Assembly (NCBI RefSeq): GCF_026788005.1
Contig: NZ_JABEPE010000014.1
Span: 62,001 to 126,000, forward strand
DNA from: Alteromonas sp. a30
GTDB taxonomy: Bacteria; Pseudomonadota; Gammaproteobacteria; Enterobacterales; Alteromonadaceae
Length of the DNA: 64,000 nucleotides
Direction of reading: 5' to 3'
The notes beneath the pieces are model-generated. The model did not search any database, had not been told where the DNA came from, and worked only from the letters and a program-made list of their open reading frames with translations. Positions 25,038-34,347 of the stretch are shown one piece after another (positions within the stretch are counted from its first letter, which is position 1; every line of letters begins with the position of its first letter). A program made the position numbers and the translations under genes.

Positions 25038-28000
25038 ATGACTGATCAACACTCTCCTTCGCCCCAAGCGGATGCGCTTCAACGCGACAACATTAAAGCA
25101 AAGTTTGCGGACAATCAGCGACCCACCGGAGCCGATTTCGCGGAATTTATTGATGCATCTGTGATTCAGCAAGATGATGGATTACAACTGGATGCGATGT
25201 CTGCCACCTTGACTAAACCATTAATGGTGATGGGTAGCGTTTCACTCGCGTTGCCAGAAAGTGGTGAAAACGTGGCATTAACTTTGCCAAATAACACTCA
25301 GTTAAGCGCTGATGCGTTGCAGTTGGGCGAGTCGGTGATGTTAAGCGCACAGCACTTTTCAGTGGGTGAAAAGCTTCAGTTTGATGCAGAAAGTGGCTTG
25401 AATCTATTTGAACACTTTACTGTGAATGCAAGTAACAACATGAGCGACACTGTGTCGGCAACAGGAAGAGTCAGTATTGCCCACACGGATGCGCTATTGC
25501 ATGTGGATGGCAGCAGCCAATTCACTGGCACAATGGAAGCCACTCAAGGGTATTTCTCGGAAATGCTCAGCGTTGGCTTTGGGCAAAGCGCTGCGGTGAG
25601 CTTTAAAGTGAATGGCGAGTCGGAATTGTTTGGTGGCCTTCGTGTTTCTGGCGATTCTAGCGTAGAAGGCGCGCTGTACATCGGTTCTGGTCATGACGCT
25701 GCGCCAGCACTGTTATCACTGAGCCAAATCGATGGCGGCGATTTATTGCATATTGCATCGGATTCGTTACCCGTGGTGGTCGACCAAAAAGGTCGCTTAG
25801 GGCTAGGTCATGAAAAACCGCTGAATAGTTTGGATGTTAACGGCAGTGTGGCAATTAGTGCTACCACCAAAGCCTTGGATTTAGAATACAGTTTAGTGGT
25901 GGATAATCGCATTGGTGTAGGCACGCGTGCGCCGCAGTCTCGCTTGGATGTGCTGTGTGAAAGTCACCAAGATGCGTTCACTATTCGCCAAAACGAAGCT
26001 TCAATTCTCAGCATTCGCTCGGGCATGGATAACAGTCACGCCAACTTCACTTTCAGCGGCGATACGCACCTTTATGGCAAGTTCAGCGTTGATGAAAAAG
26101 CGCACTTAAACGAAACCCAAGTTAACGGCACGCTCACAGCCACGCAAACCTTGGAAGTGAAGCAAGGCATTACAGGGCGCGATAATTTGCACATTGATGG
26201 CGATAGCGTGTTGGCAGGCGATCTCACCTTAAAAGGCGAGGCCACCTTACAAGATGGCATGCAGGTGGCGAAAACCAGTACCTTGCATGAGCTTGATGTG
26301 CTTGGGCAAACGTCGATGAAAGGCGATGTTCACCTTCACGACAGCGCGCACATTGAACAAACCCTGTCCATTGCCACAGACACCACGCTTGCGCCAAACG
26401 CCAGCTTACACATTAAAGAAGACAATCGTCGTGCTGCCCTGCGTATTGACGATAACAACGGCGAAGCCAGCTTATTGGTGAACAACCATAAAATGCAGGT
26501 GGGAACCAATAATCAAAACACCGACTTGGCGTTGCATGGTGATGCCACGCTCAAACATAATTTGATGGTTGAAGGCCAAGCGCACGTTAAAGATGGCATG
26601 AAGGTGCAAAAGGGCTTGAAAGTAGAAGTGGCAATGGAAACGGGCGATGCCATGATGCCAATAGGTGTGCCTGCGATGTCGCGTCCGTTGGAAGTAAAAC
26701 ACGATAACCAAGCTTTGTTGGTGGCTACGCAAGACAAAGTGGGCCTGCTGGTTTCCGAACCGCAAAGTGACATTCACTTAGGCGGTGATGTGTTGGTAGA
26801 TGACACCTTGCGCGTTGATGGTGGCTTTGCGGTGCGCACACCAGAGCAAGCGGGCAGCGATGTGATGTCGGTGTCGGACGACGCGATTGTGCTTGATGGT
26901 CGTCATTTACAACAGGGTGTGAATATTCAGGGTGATACCCAGATAGATGGCAACTTGATGGTGTCGGATTGGCTAAACGTAGACGCGCGCCAAATGGCAT
27001 TGCAACAAAAAGGCAGCGATGCAGCGTTAATTATTCGCGACACCAGTGAGAAAAATCAACTGCGCTTAAATGCAGAGTCGTTGTCGATTAATGTGGAGCA
27101 TGCCGAAGCGAATTTGCACATTAAAGGCACGGCGAAGATCGACGGCAACATGGATAGCCAAAGTGCGCGAGTCAAAGAGCAGTTCACCGCGCTAAAAGGC
27201 GCGAACTTTGAATCTGGCTTGGTTGCCAGAGGTGCAGTATGCATTAACGCCCCTATCAATTCCCCCATGAGCAGCGGTGGCGATAACGATACTCAAATTG
27301 ATTTACACCTACGCCAATCCAGCTCCGACAGCATTGCAATGCGGGTTGACCAATCTTCACTTTCTTCACCTACTTTGTATGTTAAGGGGGACCAAATAGG
27401 TGTGAATACTGACACCCCAGACGCGCATTTCGCGGTCCAGGGTAACAGCAATTTGCATGGGCAATTGACGCTTTCTGGTCACGGACAATTCAATAGCAGT
27501 GTGGGTGTAGAAAGCCATTTAACCGTGTCTGGCGAGCTACAGGCTCATGCACCCGCCACCTTCGATAAGTCGGTCTTTATTGGTGATGATGAGAAATCTC
27601 AAGGCTTATTAAACGTGATGGGCAGCGCTGAAATTAGCGGCGAAACCCATGTTGGCGCAAACTTGATAGTGGAAAAGCAAATTGGTTTAGGTACAGACAA
27701 ACCAAACGCAGGCATTCACATTGGCGCAGGCGAGCATCAAACCGCAGTGCGTATTGAAGGTGACACTGCCGATAAAACCCAGTTTATTGTGACTCAAGGT
27801 CGTGTTGGTGTGGGTGTTCACTCACCACGCAGCATGTTTGATGTTGCTGATGATGCCTACATTGGTGATGCGCTAACGGTTGATGGCCGCGTGTATCTTA
27901 ATTCCAGCTTGGATGTTGCCCAAGACACCAATATTAAGTCGGATTTATTCGTGCTAGAAAAATCCCGCTTACGTGAGCAAACCATTTTGGGTGTGGCAAA

Positions 28001-29900
28001 ACCTGAGATGATCGACATTAAATCTCAACTTTATATTGCTGACACGACCTATTCTGAAGCGCTACGTATCGACTCCGAAAAGTTCGGCAGTATTGTGATT
28101 AAAGATGGTCGCATTGGAGTGGGCGTTGACGACCCAAGCGAAACGTTACAAGTGGCGGGTACAGCGGAAATTTCTCAAACCTTGAGTGTGGGTGGTAACA
28201 CGCACTTGCAAGGTGAAGTGGAAGTCGAAGAAAAGCTGGTGGCGCGGGGTTCGTTGGATGTGTCGAAGAAGTCGGAATTTGGTTCCGATGTGCAAATTGC
28301 CGGAGACTTATCGGTAGAAGATCGCGCTAGCATTGACGAAACCTTAACCGTGACTGGCGCAACTTACTTAAACGCCGATTTGATGGTGAAAGATGATGCC
28401 ATCATTGGTAGCTCGCTAACGGTTGAAGCCAGCACAAGCTTGCAGCAAAAAGTGGATGTAGGCGGGGCATTGTCGGTGAAAGACGCCATTCGCAGTGACA
28501 AAGGCATTTATGCGTCAGAGCGGTTAGGTGTGGGCGTGGAAACCGCCACAGCGGCCATGCATGTGCAAAGCCATGGTGAGCAAATGCCGTTGCGTGTTGA
28601 GCATCAAGCTCAAGGTGATGTGGCTCGCAGCTTAATGACACTCACCTCGGCGGGCGATTTAGGCTTAGGTGTGACTTCGCCTTCTGCCAAACTCGATGTT
28701 AAAGGCGGCGTGATTATTTCTGGCGATATCAACGTAATGGGCGAGGCGAAAACAGGCCGTTTGCGTAACGATGGCGAGTTATCAACTGCCAGCTTGAGCG
28801 TTCAGCAGCAAATGCAGTTGGGTGAAGGCCCTGTTATTACCGGTATTTCCGACGATGTGACATTAGGTGGCGATGCCGGTGTCAATGCCTTGTTGCCAAC
28901 GCAGGCGGCGGTGAAATCTTACATCGACAATGTGGTTGTGCCATTTGGTCGTGGTGGCAAAACGCACACCATTAGCAGCCAAATTGAATTCGACCGCGTG
29001 TTTAACAAAAGCTCCTACGAGAAAAGCCGAATTACTGATAACACAACGGTTATTTTGATGCCGATGAATAATCAAGATAACGGCACGTCGGCGTACCAGT
29101 TAACGGAATCCGTGAGTATTGGTTCTAACGTATCGATTGTGGGTTTTAATCCGCATACCACGGTTATTCGTAAGCAGAATCCAAGAGCACGTTTTGAATT
29201 GGTAGGGTCTTCAAGTCAGTGGATTTCCAACGTGAAAATGGATGGCTTTACCTTCGATGGCAACAACATTCACAGTACGCAAAATGGCGGTGCTTTTTAC
29301 CTCGAATACGCCAGAGACTGCGAGTTGAATTGTCACATTGTGCGCCATCGTGTGTCTGGTCACGGAGGGGGAATTTACGCTAGTCGCATGGGCGCAAATA
29401 CCTACACTGCGAACAGCATTCAAGCATTGAATATTCGTCAGTGTCATGCACTAGAACAAGCTTCGCAACCCGATAATCAGCGCAACGAAGGTGGTGCAGC
29501 GTGGGGCTTAACGCATTCGGAAATTCACGCCGACCAATGCCATGCTGATCATGGTGGCGCGGTAGCTTATTGTCACGATAGCCGTGTGCGTGCAATGAAT
29601 TGTCAGGCATTAGCCAATGGTGGCGGTGCTTATCGTTGTGAGCGCTTGGTGATGTTTGCGCGTAATTGCCGTGCTGAAGCACTTTCTGGTGAAGCTACAG
29701 GCAAGGGCGGGGGTGCCTATTACTGCTCGGATTTAATGTGCGAAGGATTCTGGACCGGTAACAACGCGGCAGAAGGTCCACATATTTATGCCAATAATAA
29801 TCTCACAGATGCACACGAAGAGCGTCATTATTGGAGAGGCGATTTTGTGGGCCGTAAAATTGATGCGGGCGAAGGCGTCTGGCGAGTGCATAACGAATAG
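25038..29900 (+). CDS. giant tail fibre with beta-helix C-terminus (Afp13 position)
   Basis: 1620 aa; AAGGA before ATG 25038, nine bases after the Afp12-like gene. N-terminal residues 13-50 (LQRDNIKAKFADNQRPTGAD then FAEFIDASV) match the baseplate-attachment segment found in eCIS fibres. Residues about 50-1275 are a long chain of short beta repeats of the type DLTLKGEATLQDG or TLSVGGNTHLQGE, punctuated by at least eight copies of a knob motif such as RIGVGVDDPSETLQVAG and DLGLGVTSPSAKLDVKG. Residues about 1300-1620 resemble a right-handed beta-helix with GGGAY-type turns and many cysteines. Such fibres trimerise and bind the target surface, so the tip is the likely specificity determinant. 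Last gene before a terminator. Confidence 0.85.
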   Translation: MTDQHSPSPQADALQRDNIKAKFADNQRPTGADFAEFIDASVIQQDDGLQLDAMSATLTKPLMVMGSVSLALPESGENVALTLPNNTQLSADALQLGESVMLSAQHFSVGEKLQFDAESGLNLFEHFTVNASNNMSDTVSATGRVSIAHTDALLHVDGSSQFTGTMEATQGYFSEMLSVGFGQSAAVSFKVNGESELFGGLRVSGDSSVEGALYIGSGHDAAPALLSLSQIDGGDLLHIASDSLPVVVDQKGRLGLGHEKPLNSLDVNGSVAISATTKALDLEYSLVVDNRIGVGTRAPQSRLDVLCESHQDAFTIRQNEASILSIRSGMDNSHANFTFSGDTHLYGKFSVDEKAHLNETQVNGTLTATQTLEVKQGITGRDNLHIDGDSVLAGDLTLKGEATLQDGMQVAKTSTLHELDVLGQTSMKGDVHLHDSAHIEQTLSIATDTTLAPNASLHIKEDNRRAALRIDDNNGEASLLVNNHKMQVGTNNQNTDLALHGDATLKHNLMVEGQAHVKDGMKVQKGLKVEVAMETGDAMMPIGVPAMSRPLEVKHDNQALLVATQDKVGLLVSEPQSDIHLGGDVLVDDTLRVDGGFAVRTPEQAGSDVMSVSDDAIVLDGRHLQQGVNIQGDTQIDGNLMVSDWLNVDARQMALQQKGSDAALIIRDTSEKNQLRLNAESLSINVEHAEANLHIKGTAKIDGNMDSQSARVKEQFTALKGANFESGLVARGAVCINAPINSPMSSGGDNDTQIDLHLRQSSSDSIAMRVDQSSLSSPTLYVKGDQIGVNTDTPDAHFAVQGNSNLHGQLTLSGHGQFNSSVGVESHLTVSGELQAHAPATFDKSVFIGDDEKSQGLLNVMGSAEISGETHVGANLIVEKQIGLGTDKPNAGIHIGAGEHQTAVRIEGDTADKTQFIVTQGRVGVGVHSPRSMFDVADDAYIGDALTVDGRVYLNSSLDVAQDTNIKSDLFVLEKSRLREQTILGVAKPEMIDIKSQLYIADTTYSEALRIDSEKFGSIVIKDGRIGVGVDDPSETLQVAGTAEISQTLSVGGNTHLQGEVEVEEKLVARGSLDVSKKSEFGSDVQIAGDLSVEDRASIDETLTVTGATYLNADLMVKDDAIIGSSLTVEASTSLQQKVDVGGALSVKDAIRSDKGIYASERLGVGVETATAAMHVQSHGEQMPLRVEHQAQGDVARSLMTLTSAGDLGLGVTSPSAKLDVKGGVIISGDINVMGEAKTGRLRNDGELSTASLSVQQQMQLGEGPVITGISDDVTLGGDAGVNALLPTQAAVKSYIDNVVVPFGRGGKTHTISSQIEFDRVFNKSSYEKSRITDNTTVILMPMNNQDNGTSAYQLTESVSIGSNVSIVGFNPHTTVIRKQNPRARFELVGSSSQWISNVKMDGFTFDGNNIHSTQNGGAFYLEYARDCELNCHIVRHRVSGHGGGIYASRMGANTYTANSIQALNIRQCHALEQASQPDNQRNEGGAAWGLTHSEIHADQCHADHGGAVAYCHDSRVRAMNCQALANGGGAYRCERLVMFARNCRAEALSGEATGKGGGAYYCSDLMCEGFWTGNNAAEGPHIYANNNLTDAHEERHYWRGDFVGRKIDAGEGVWRVHNE

Positions 29901-29923
29901 TTCTCCCTTCCTCTGTGTGATTT

Positions 29924-29949
29924 GCCCCCTTCCTTGGGGGCTTTTTTTT
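29924..29949 (+). terminator. rho-independent terminator after fibre gene
   Basis: GCCCCC and GGGGGC form the stem around TTCCTT, followed by eight T residues (29942-29949). It ends the baseplate-fibre transcript and separates it from the tape-measure gene, which must have its own promoter or depend on read-through. Confidence 0.88.
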
Positions 29950-29991
29950 GCGCTCAGAAAATTCAGGTTTTGGTTTAATAAAGAAGGCAAT

Positions 29992-32900
29992 ATGCGGGCA
30001 CACATTGATCATCTGGCATTAGATATTCGTTATCGCTATCCGAAAAACGCGCAAGCTGAAAACGCTGAACGTCACCTTACACAAAGGGTGTCGCAGTATT
30101 TGCAATCCATGATGAGCGCTTTGGAGCATGGCTACCCGATAACCATTGAGCATATTCAAATTAATTTGCCGCCAATCAATATGAAGGCGTTTTCTTCTCG
30201 ACCAGAACATTACTTTGCGGTGCATCTGGCGCCGCTAATTCGGCAACAATTTGAGGCAGCGGTTGAGCAAGTTAGCTCGAAAACCGAGGCGAGAGGACAA
30301 ATTAAGCTTAGCGATAGCTTTTCAGCGCGGTTACTTGCCGCCTTGCTTAACCCGAAATCAGCGGTATCGTTACGTGCTTGCTTAAGCCATCCTCACGTAT
30401 TTGCTCTGTTAGTGCCTGAATTGAAACGTTTAGCGCACACGGCTGAACTAAAGGCGGTGTTACTTGCGCTGTTTCCTGAGGCGATGTTACCTGCTTTGCA
30501 AGTAGCGATTAACGAAGCAGGAAGCTACGGCGAGGTGATTTTGCGTTTGGCGCAGCAAACCTGCCAACATCAAGGTAATGCTATTGAACCTGCTCAGTGG
30601 CAACAGTCGGTTGCGCTGCTAATGCATTTAAAACAAGGGCAAGTGCAGTTGTCGGCTGCGGGGTGGGAACTGCTCACGGCCGCGTTAGCAAGAAAGCGCT
30701 CGCGAGTGTTCCAAGAGCAACTACAACATTGGAGCTTGATGGACGCATCGGGGAGCGTGTCGCATTTCCCGCTGGCAGATCAACATTGGCGCAATGAATC
30801 TGTATTGCAAGCGTCTGGGCTGGTGTCAGCAAAAGCGGTTGATGCCTTGTTGAATTTGGCACGAAAGAGGGTTTTTGAAGACGCTTTTCACGAGGTTTCA
30901 GTGAATAATGCGTATATTAAAAACACGGGTTCTCACATCAATAACGCTTACGCTGATAACGCTCCTGACAAAAATATTAACAACGAGTACGCGATAAATG
31001 TTTCCGATTTGCTGCAAAATTTGAAACGGAAGTCACACTTTTTACAGCAGCTTCAAGCCCGGTTGCAGCAAGGTCATACACTTTCGCTAGCGGCGTTAAT
31101 GCAGTGTGTTCAACAGTTGCTTTGTTTCGATGTGAATTTACCTGAGTCTATAAAGAATAAGTGCTTAATCGTTAGTGGGCAGTCGCTTACTCAGCATCAA
31201 AGTTTATCGCTGGCGATTGATGCAGTCAGCGAGATAATCGACAAATTATCGCCAGAATCAGCAACCGATGATGTGCTCTTACCTGAGTCACTTTCCGAAC
31301 AATTTACCAACATTTTGCAAGAGTTAACCTCGCTGTTGGCATTAACAGCGTTACCGCTAACGGTGCTAAACGAAATCGCCCGGATTGCGGATCAATATCG
31401 AGATTGGCAACGCCAAGAAAGCGGGGCGGTGGCGAAAAAGCTACAACCCATTTTGAGCGCGTTAAAAAAACACTATGCACATACCGATGCGGGCCTTTCT
31501 CCTGCCGCAGACAGTGATTTTTGGTTGCCTCTGCGAAAAGCGTTATTTCATGTTCAGTCGGGGGCTGCTTCTGAGCACTTAACGTTAGTTGAAAATCTCA
31601 CATCGAACCTGAATTATTTGCCACAGCAAGCGCGAGAAAAAGTGCTGCAATGGCTTGCTTCAATGCATTCAGACTTTGCTGTTAATGATTTATTGGCTGC
31701 GCTAAATGCGCTAGGACTGACGCCTGTATCTGATGAGGTTATCAGCAGTAATGCACTTTTAAACGAACGCTTAGCCGCAGAAAAATTAACGCAGCTTAAG
31801 CGGGAATTATCACGTTGTCAGATAACGGTTGTGGGTCATGAAGCTAAGCGCACATCTGCGCTGGATTCAGCATTGAGTTGTTTGCATCAGCTATTGGCAA
31901 TTTTTCAGTCATTCAAGCAGCTTACTCAAAAGCTATTTGTTTCGTCGTGGTGCGATAAAAATACACAGGCGCGTTTAGGGCTTGTTGGGTTTTATCAAGA
32001 AATAACGATGCAAATTCACCAGTTTTATCAGCAATTGCCAAGTGAAAGTCAGCAAAAAATGGTATTGCAAAGCTGGTGGTTAATGCCAGAAGGAATGCAA
32101 ATTCCGTGGCTGAACTCTGATGTTGCTGGCTCATTTAAGATGAATAGCCACAATCAATATCATCATGCAAATTCGGCGTTGTTGCAGCAAAAAGAGGCAT
32201 TGGAAAAGCAAATTAAGCAGTTGGATTTTAGTCAACAAGGAAGTGATGAAGCGCCACTTCAGCCGTTTAAACAGGCTGCACTGTTGTTATCACGATTCTT
32301 GAATAAGTGGCGGCAAACGCCATTAAACATACGAACAGAGCAAATAGCGCCGGGGTTTGCTCATGCTCAGACGGATGCGTTGTGCCATTACGCTAAGCTA
32401 GATGCGCAGCTTGTCGCGCTTCAAAAGGCGATAGAGCGGGCTCAGTTGTCTCAGTTATCCAAGCAAGAAAAAGCACAAGTGCAAGGTGAAACAGACGCGA
32501 AATGGATGCCTTTAATAAGGGCTGCACAACACGCTATAGAAGGCTTCAAGCAGCTTTCGTCGACAACATTCCCAGCGCGCGATGAATGGCGTCGCATTAA
32601 GGGGATTCTGACAAAATGGAACAAGCTTGGGAGCATACTTAAGCAGGCTGCTGAATCTGCTCATCAACCTGTTGAGAATGGTAGTGAAACCCTTGATACG
32701 GTGTTGCCTTGGGTTATGCAAATGCAGCGGCTTGTGAATGCACTCGTCGCTCAAGATACCGCAGAACAGTCACGCGACGATCAAGACAAAGTGCAAGAGA
32801 CATTGCAAGTTTTGGTATCGAGTTTGGAAGCTGTGTTTCGTTCGAATCCACGTTTAGCATACTGTCAATTCGATGATCATGAATGCCTTATGCGCGACTT

Positions 32901-33855
32901 AAACGCGTGGGCGCAATCTTATGTATCGCGTCATTCCTCTAGAGGAGAAAAGGTTCGGGAGACAGAGCGAAAAATGTGGCAAATGTCGGTTTTGTCGCAA
33001 GTGCAAGCATGGGTGTCGCAACTGCTTCAAAAAGATAACAGCGTTAATAAGGTGCAATCGTTAGAGGTGTTATCGGAGTTATCTTTGCTATCTGTGTTGC
33101 CCGTGACTCCGTTTTCGGGGACGCTGCTTAGCGATCAATCGAAAAGCGCACAAATGCAAAATTCCTCAACAAATGCATTAAGTGTAGATAACGCTCAACG
33201 AGGTTTCATTCAATTCAACGCGCTTGTTGAGCCGTTGCAGCAGGTTTTACAGCAAGTTGATATTCCAGCATTACAAGCCCCGATCAAACAGCAGCTTTCT
33301 GCGCTTTCATCCTTGCTAGCAGAAGAGGCGAATGCGTTGGTTTTCGATGCTGGACTCGCGTTGTTCTGGCCTTTCTTACAAACGCTTTTTTCGCGTATTG
33401 GTTTATTAAATACGGATAAGCGCTTGTATGCAGAGAGTGGCGATAAGGCAATGGCGTTACTCATGTATATTTATTGCAAGCATGAACAAGGTCCAGATCT
33501 GGAAGAAAATGTTTTCGTTCCCGTTTGCGCCAATATGTTGTTAGGGAATGAACCGCTGGCGCCGTTGACGTGTACAAGTGCGTTAACGGAAACCGAGAAG
33601 CAAGAATGTGATAATTTAATGGCATTGATAATTGAACAGTGGCCGGCGCTTAAAGGCATGAGTTGTCGTAGCTTTCGCCAGATGTTTATTCAGCGCCAAG
33701 GGATCTTGCTTAAAGTGGATTTTGGCTATGCCATCGCAGTGGAAAAACAAGCACAAGACATTCTATTGGCGAAGCTGCCTTGGGGATTTGGGATTATTCG
33801 CTTGCCGTGGTTATCTGAAGAGATGATTGATATTCGTTGGCAAAGCGGTGTGTGA
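29992..33855 (+). CDS. contractile injection system tape-measure protein (Afp14-like)
   Basis: 1287 aa from ATG 29992, which has an AAGAAGG site five bases upstream. The frame stays open back to 29788 but would cross the terminator and the fibre gene, so that extension is not real. The N-terminus (HIDHLALDIRYRYPKNAQAE then ITIEHIQINLPPIN) and the C-terminal LPWGFGIIRLPWLSEEM are typical of the CIS tape-measure family that includes Afp14. The middle is leucine/glutamine-rich and helical with heptad-like stretches. In this family length sets tube length, so 1287 aa predicts a correspondingly long tube. No AAA+ ATPase or cap gene follows, unlike Afp/PVC clusters. Confidence 0.85.
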   Translation: MRAHIDHLALDIRYRYPKNAQAENAERHLTQRVSQYLQSMMSALEHGYPITIEHIQINLPPINMKAFSSRPEHYFAVHLAPLIRQQFEAAVEQVSSKTEARGQIKLSDSFSARLLAALLNPKSAVSLRACLSHPHVFALLVPELKRLAHTAELKAVLLALFPEAMLPALQVAINEAGSYGEVILRLAQQTCQHQGNAIEPAQWQQSVALLMHLKQGQVQLSAAGWELLTAALARKRSRVFQEQLQHWSLMDASGSVSHFPLADQHWRNESVLQASGLVSAKAVDALLNLARKRVFEDAFHEVSVNNAYIKNTGSHINNAYADNAPDKNINNEYAINVSDLLQNLKRKSHFLQQLQARLQQGHTLSLAALMQCVQQLLCFDVNLPESIKNKCLIVSGQSLTQHQSLSLAIDAVSEIIDKLSPESATDDVLLPESLSEQFTNILQELTSLLALTALPLTVLNEIARIADQYRDWQRQESGAVAKKLQPILSALKKHYAHTDAGLSPAADSDFWLPLRKALFHVQSGAASEHLTLVENLTSNLNYLPQQAREKVLQWLASMHSDFAVNDLLAALNALGLTPVSDEVISSNALLNERLAAEKLTQLKRELSRCQITVVGHEAKRTSALDSALSCLHQLLAIFQSFKQLTQKLFVSSWCDKNTQARLGLVGFYQEITMQIHQFYQQLPSESQQKMVLQSWWLMPEGMQIPWLNSDVAGSFKMNSHNQYHHANSALLQQKEALEKQIKQLDFSQQGSDEAPLQPFKQAALLLSRFLNKWRQTPLNIRTEQIAPGFAHAQTDALCHYAKLDAQLVALQKAIERAQLSQLSKQEKAQVQGETDAKWMPLIRAAQHAIEGFKQLSSTTFPARDEWRRIKGILTKWNKLGSILKQAAESAHQPVENGSETLDTVLPWVMQMQRLVNALVAQDTAEQSRDDQDKVQETLQVLVSSLEAVFRSNPRLAYCQFDDHECLMRDLNAWAQSYVSRHSSRGEKVRETERKMWQMSVLSQVQAWVSQLLQKDNSVNKVQSLEVLSELSLLSVLPVTPFSGTLLSDQSKSAQMQNSSTNALSVDNAQRGFIQFNALVEPLQQVLQQVDIPALQAPIKQQLSALSSLLAEEANALVFDAGLALFWPFLQTLFSRIGLLNTDKRLYAESGDKAMALLMYIYCKHEQGPDLEENVFVPVCANMLLGNEPLAPLTCTSALTETEKQECDNLMALIIEQWPALKGMSCRSFRQMFIQRQGILLKVDFGYAIAVEKQAQDILLAKLPWGFGIIRLPWLSEEMIDIRWQSGV

Positions 33856-33981
33856 AGCGAGAGGAAGTGAAATAGAAATAAAAACTTCCCTTTCTTATTG
33901 ATTGTTGCGGTTAAAAATCCGACAATGTTATTAGGTATTGAGGTGGTGTCCTTGCGGACGCCTAAAACAGAGGGGTAAGTT

Positions 33982-34203
33982 ATGGAAATTTCAGGTTCCA
34001 ATAATACGGCTGTTGCTGCGTTCCAAGCGAATGTGTCTGCTACTTCGGCAGCGCAAGAGTCAAGACCGTTGCAAGAAACCAGCAGTGCTGGTCAACAGCA
34101 ATCTTCAAGCGACCAAGTTTCTATCAGTAGTGAGGCACGTTCATTGTTCGAGTCTGAGCAAGGCGGTTCACAGGCAAATTCAGGTCGTTCTTCGGATTAT
34201 TAG
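33982..34203 (+). CDS. small Ser/Gln-rich protein, unknown
   Basis: 73 aa; GAGGGG before ATG 33982. It is rich in Ser, Gln and Ala, without membrane segments or signal peptide. A SDQVSISSEARSLFESE stretch recalls the DxVxISxEAxxL motif found in several small bacterial proteins, but that is not enough to assign a family. A 7-bp hairpin (33945-33962) lies just before the ribosome-binding site. It follows the tape-measure gene by 126 bp and ends before two hairpins. Whether it belongs to the injection system is unknown. Confidence 0.55.
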   Translation: MEISGSNNTAVAAFQANVSATSAAQESRPLQETSSAGQQQSSSDQVSISSEARSLFESEQGGSQANSGRSSDY

Positions 34204-34217
34204 TATCCTTCCGAAGT

Positions 34218-34292
34218 GAATGCGCAGTAGGTATCAGGCGCATTCAACATCAGTCCAAGTTCAAACCCGCTTTCATCGCGGGTTTGTTGTTT
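34218..34292 (+). terminator. two hairpins, second a likely terminator
   Basis: First hairpin: GAATGCGC (34218-34225) with GCGCATTC (34238-34245). Second: AAACCCGC (34263-34270) with GCGGGTTT (34278-34285), followed by a T-rich tail. They end the transcript from the accessory region before the EamA gene. Confidence 0.72.
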
Positions 34293-34347
34293 TCTCTCCT
34301 TGCTAATTTGCTATTATCCTTTCCTTTTTGTTGTTGAGGATCCGTTT

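Noticed and set aside
2737-33855. A complete prophage
   Set aside because: There are no capsid, terminase, portal, integrase or phage replication genes; only tail-like genes are present, with Afp/PVC-type features.
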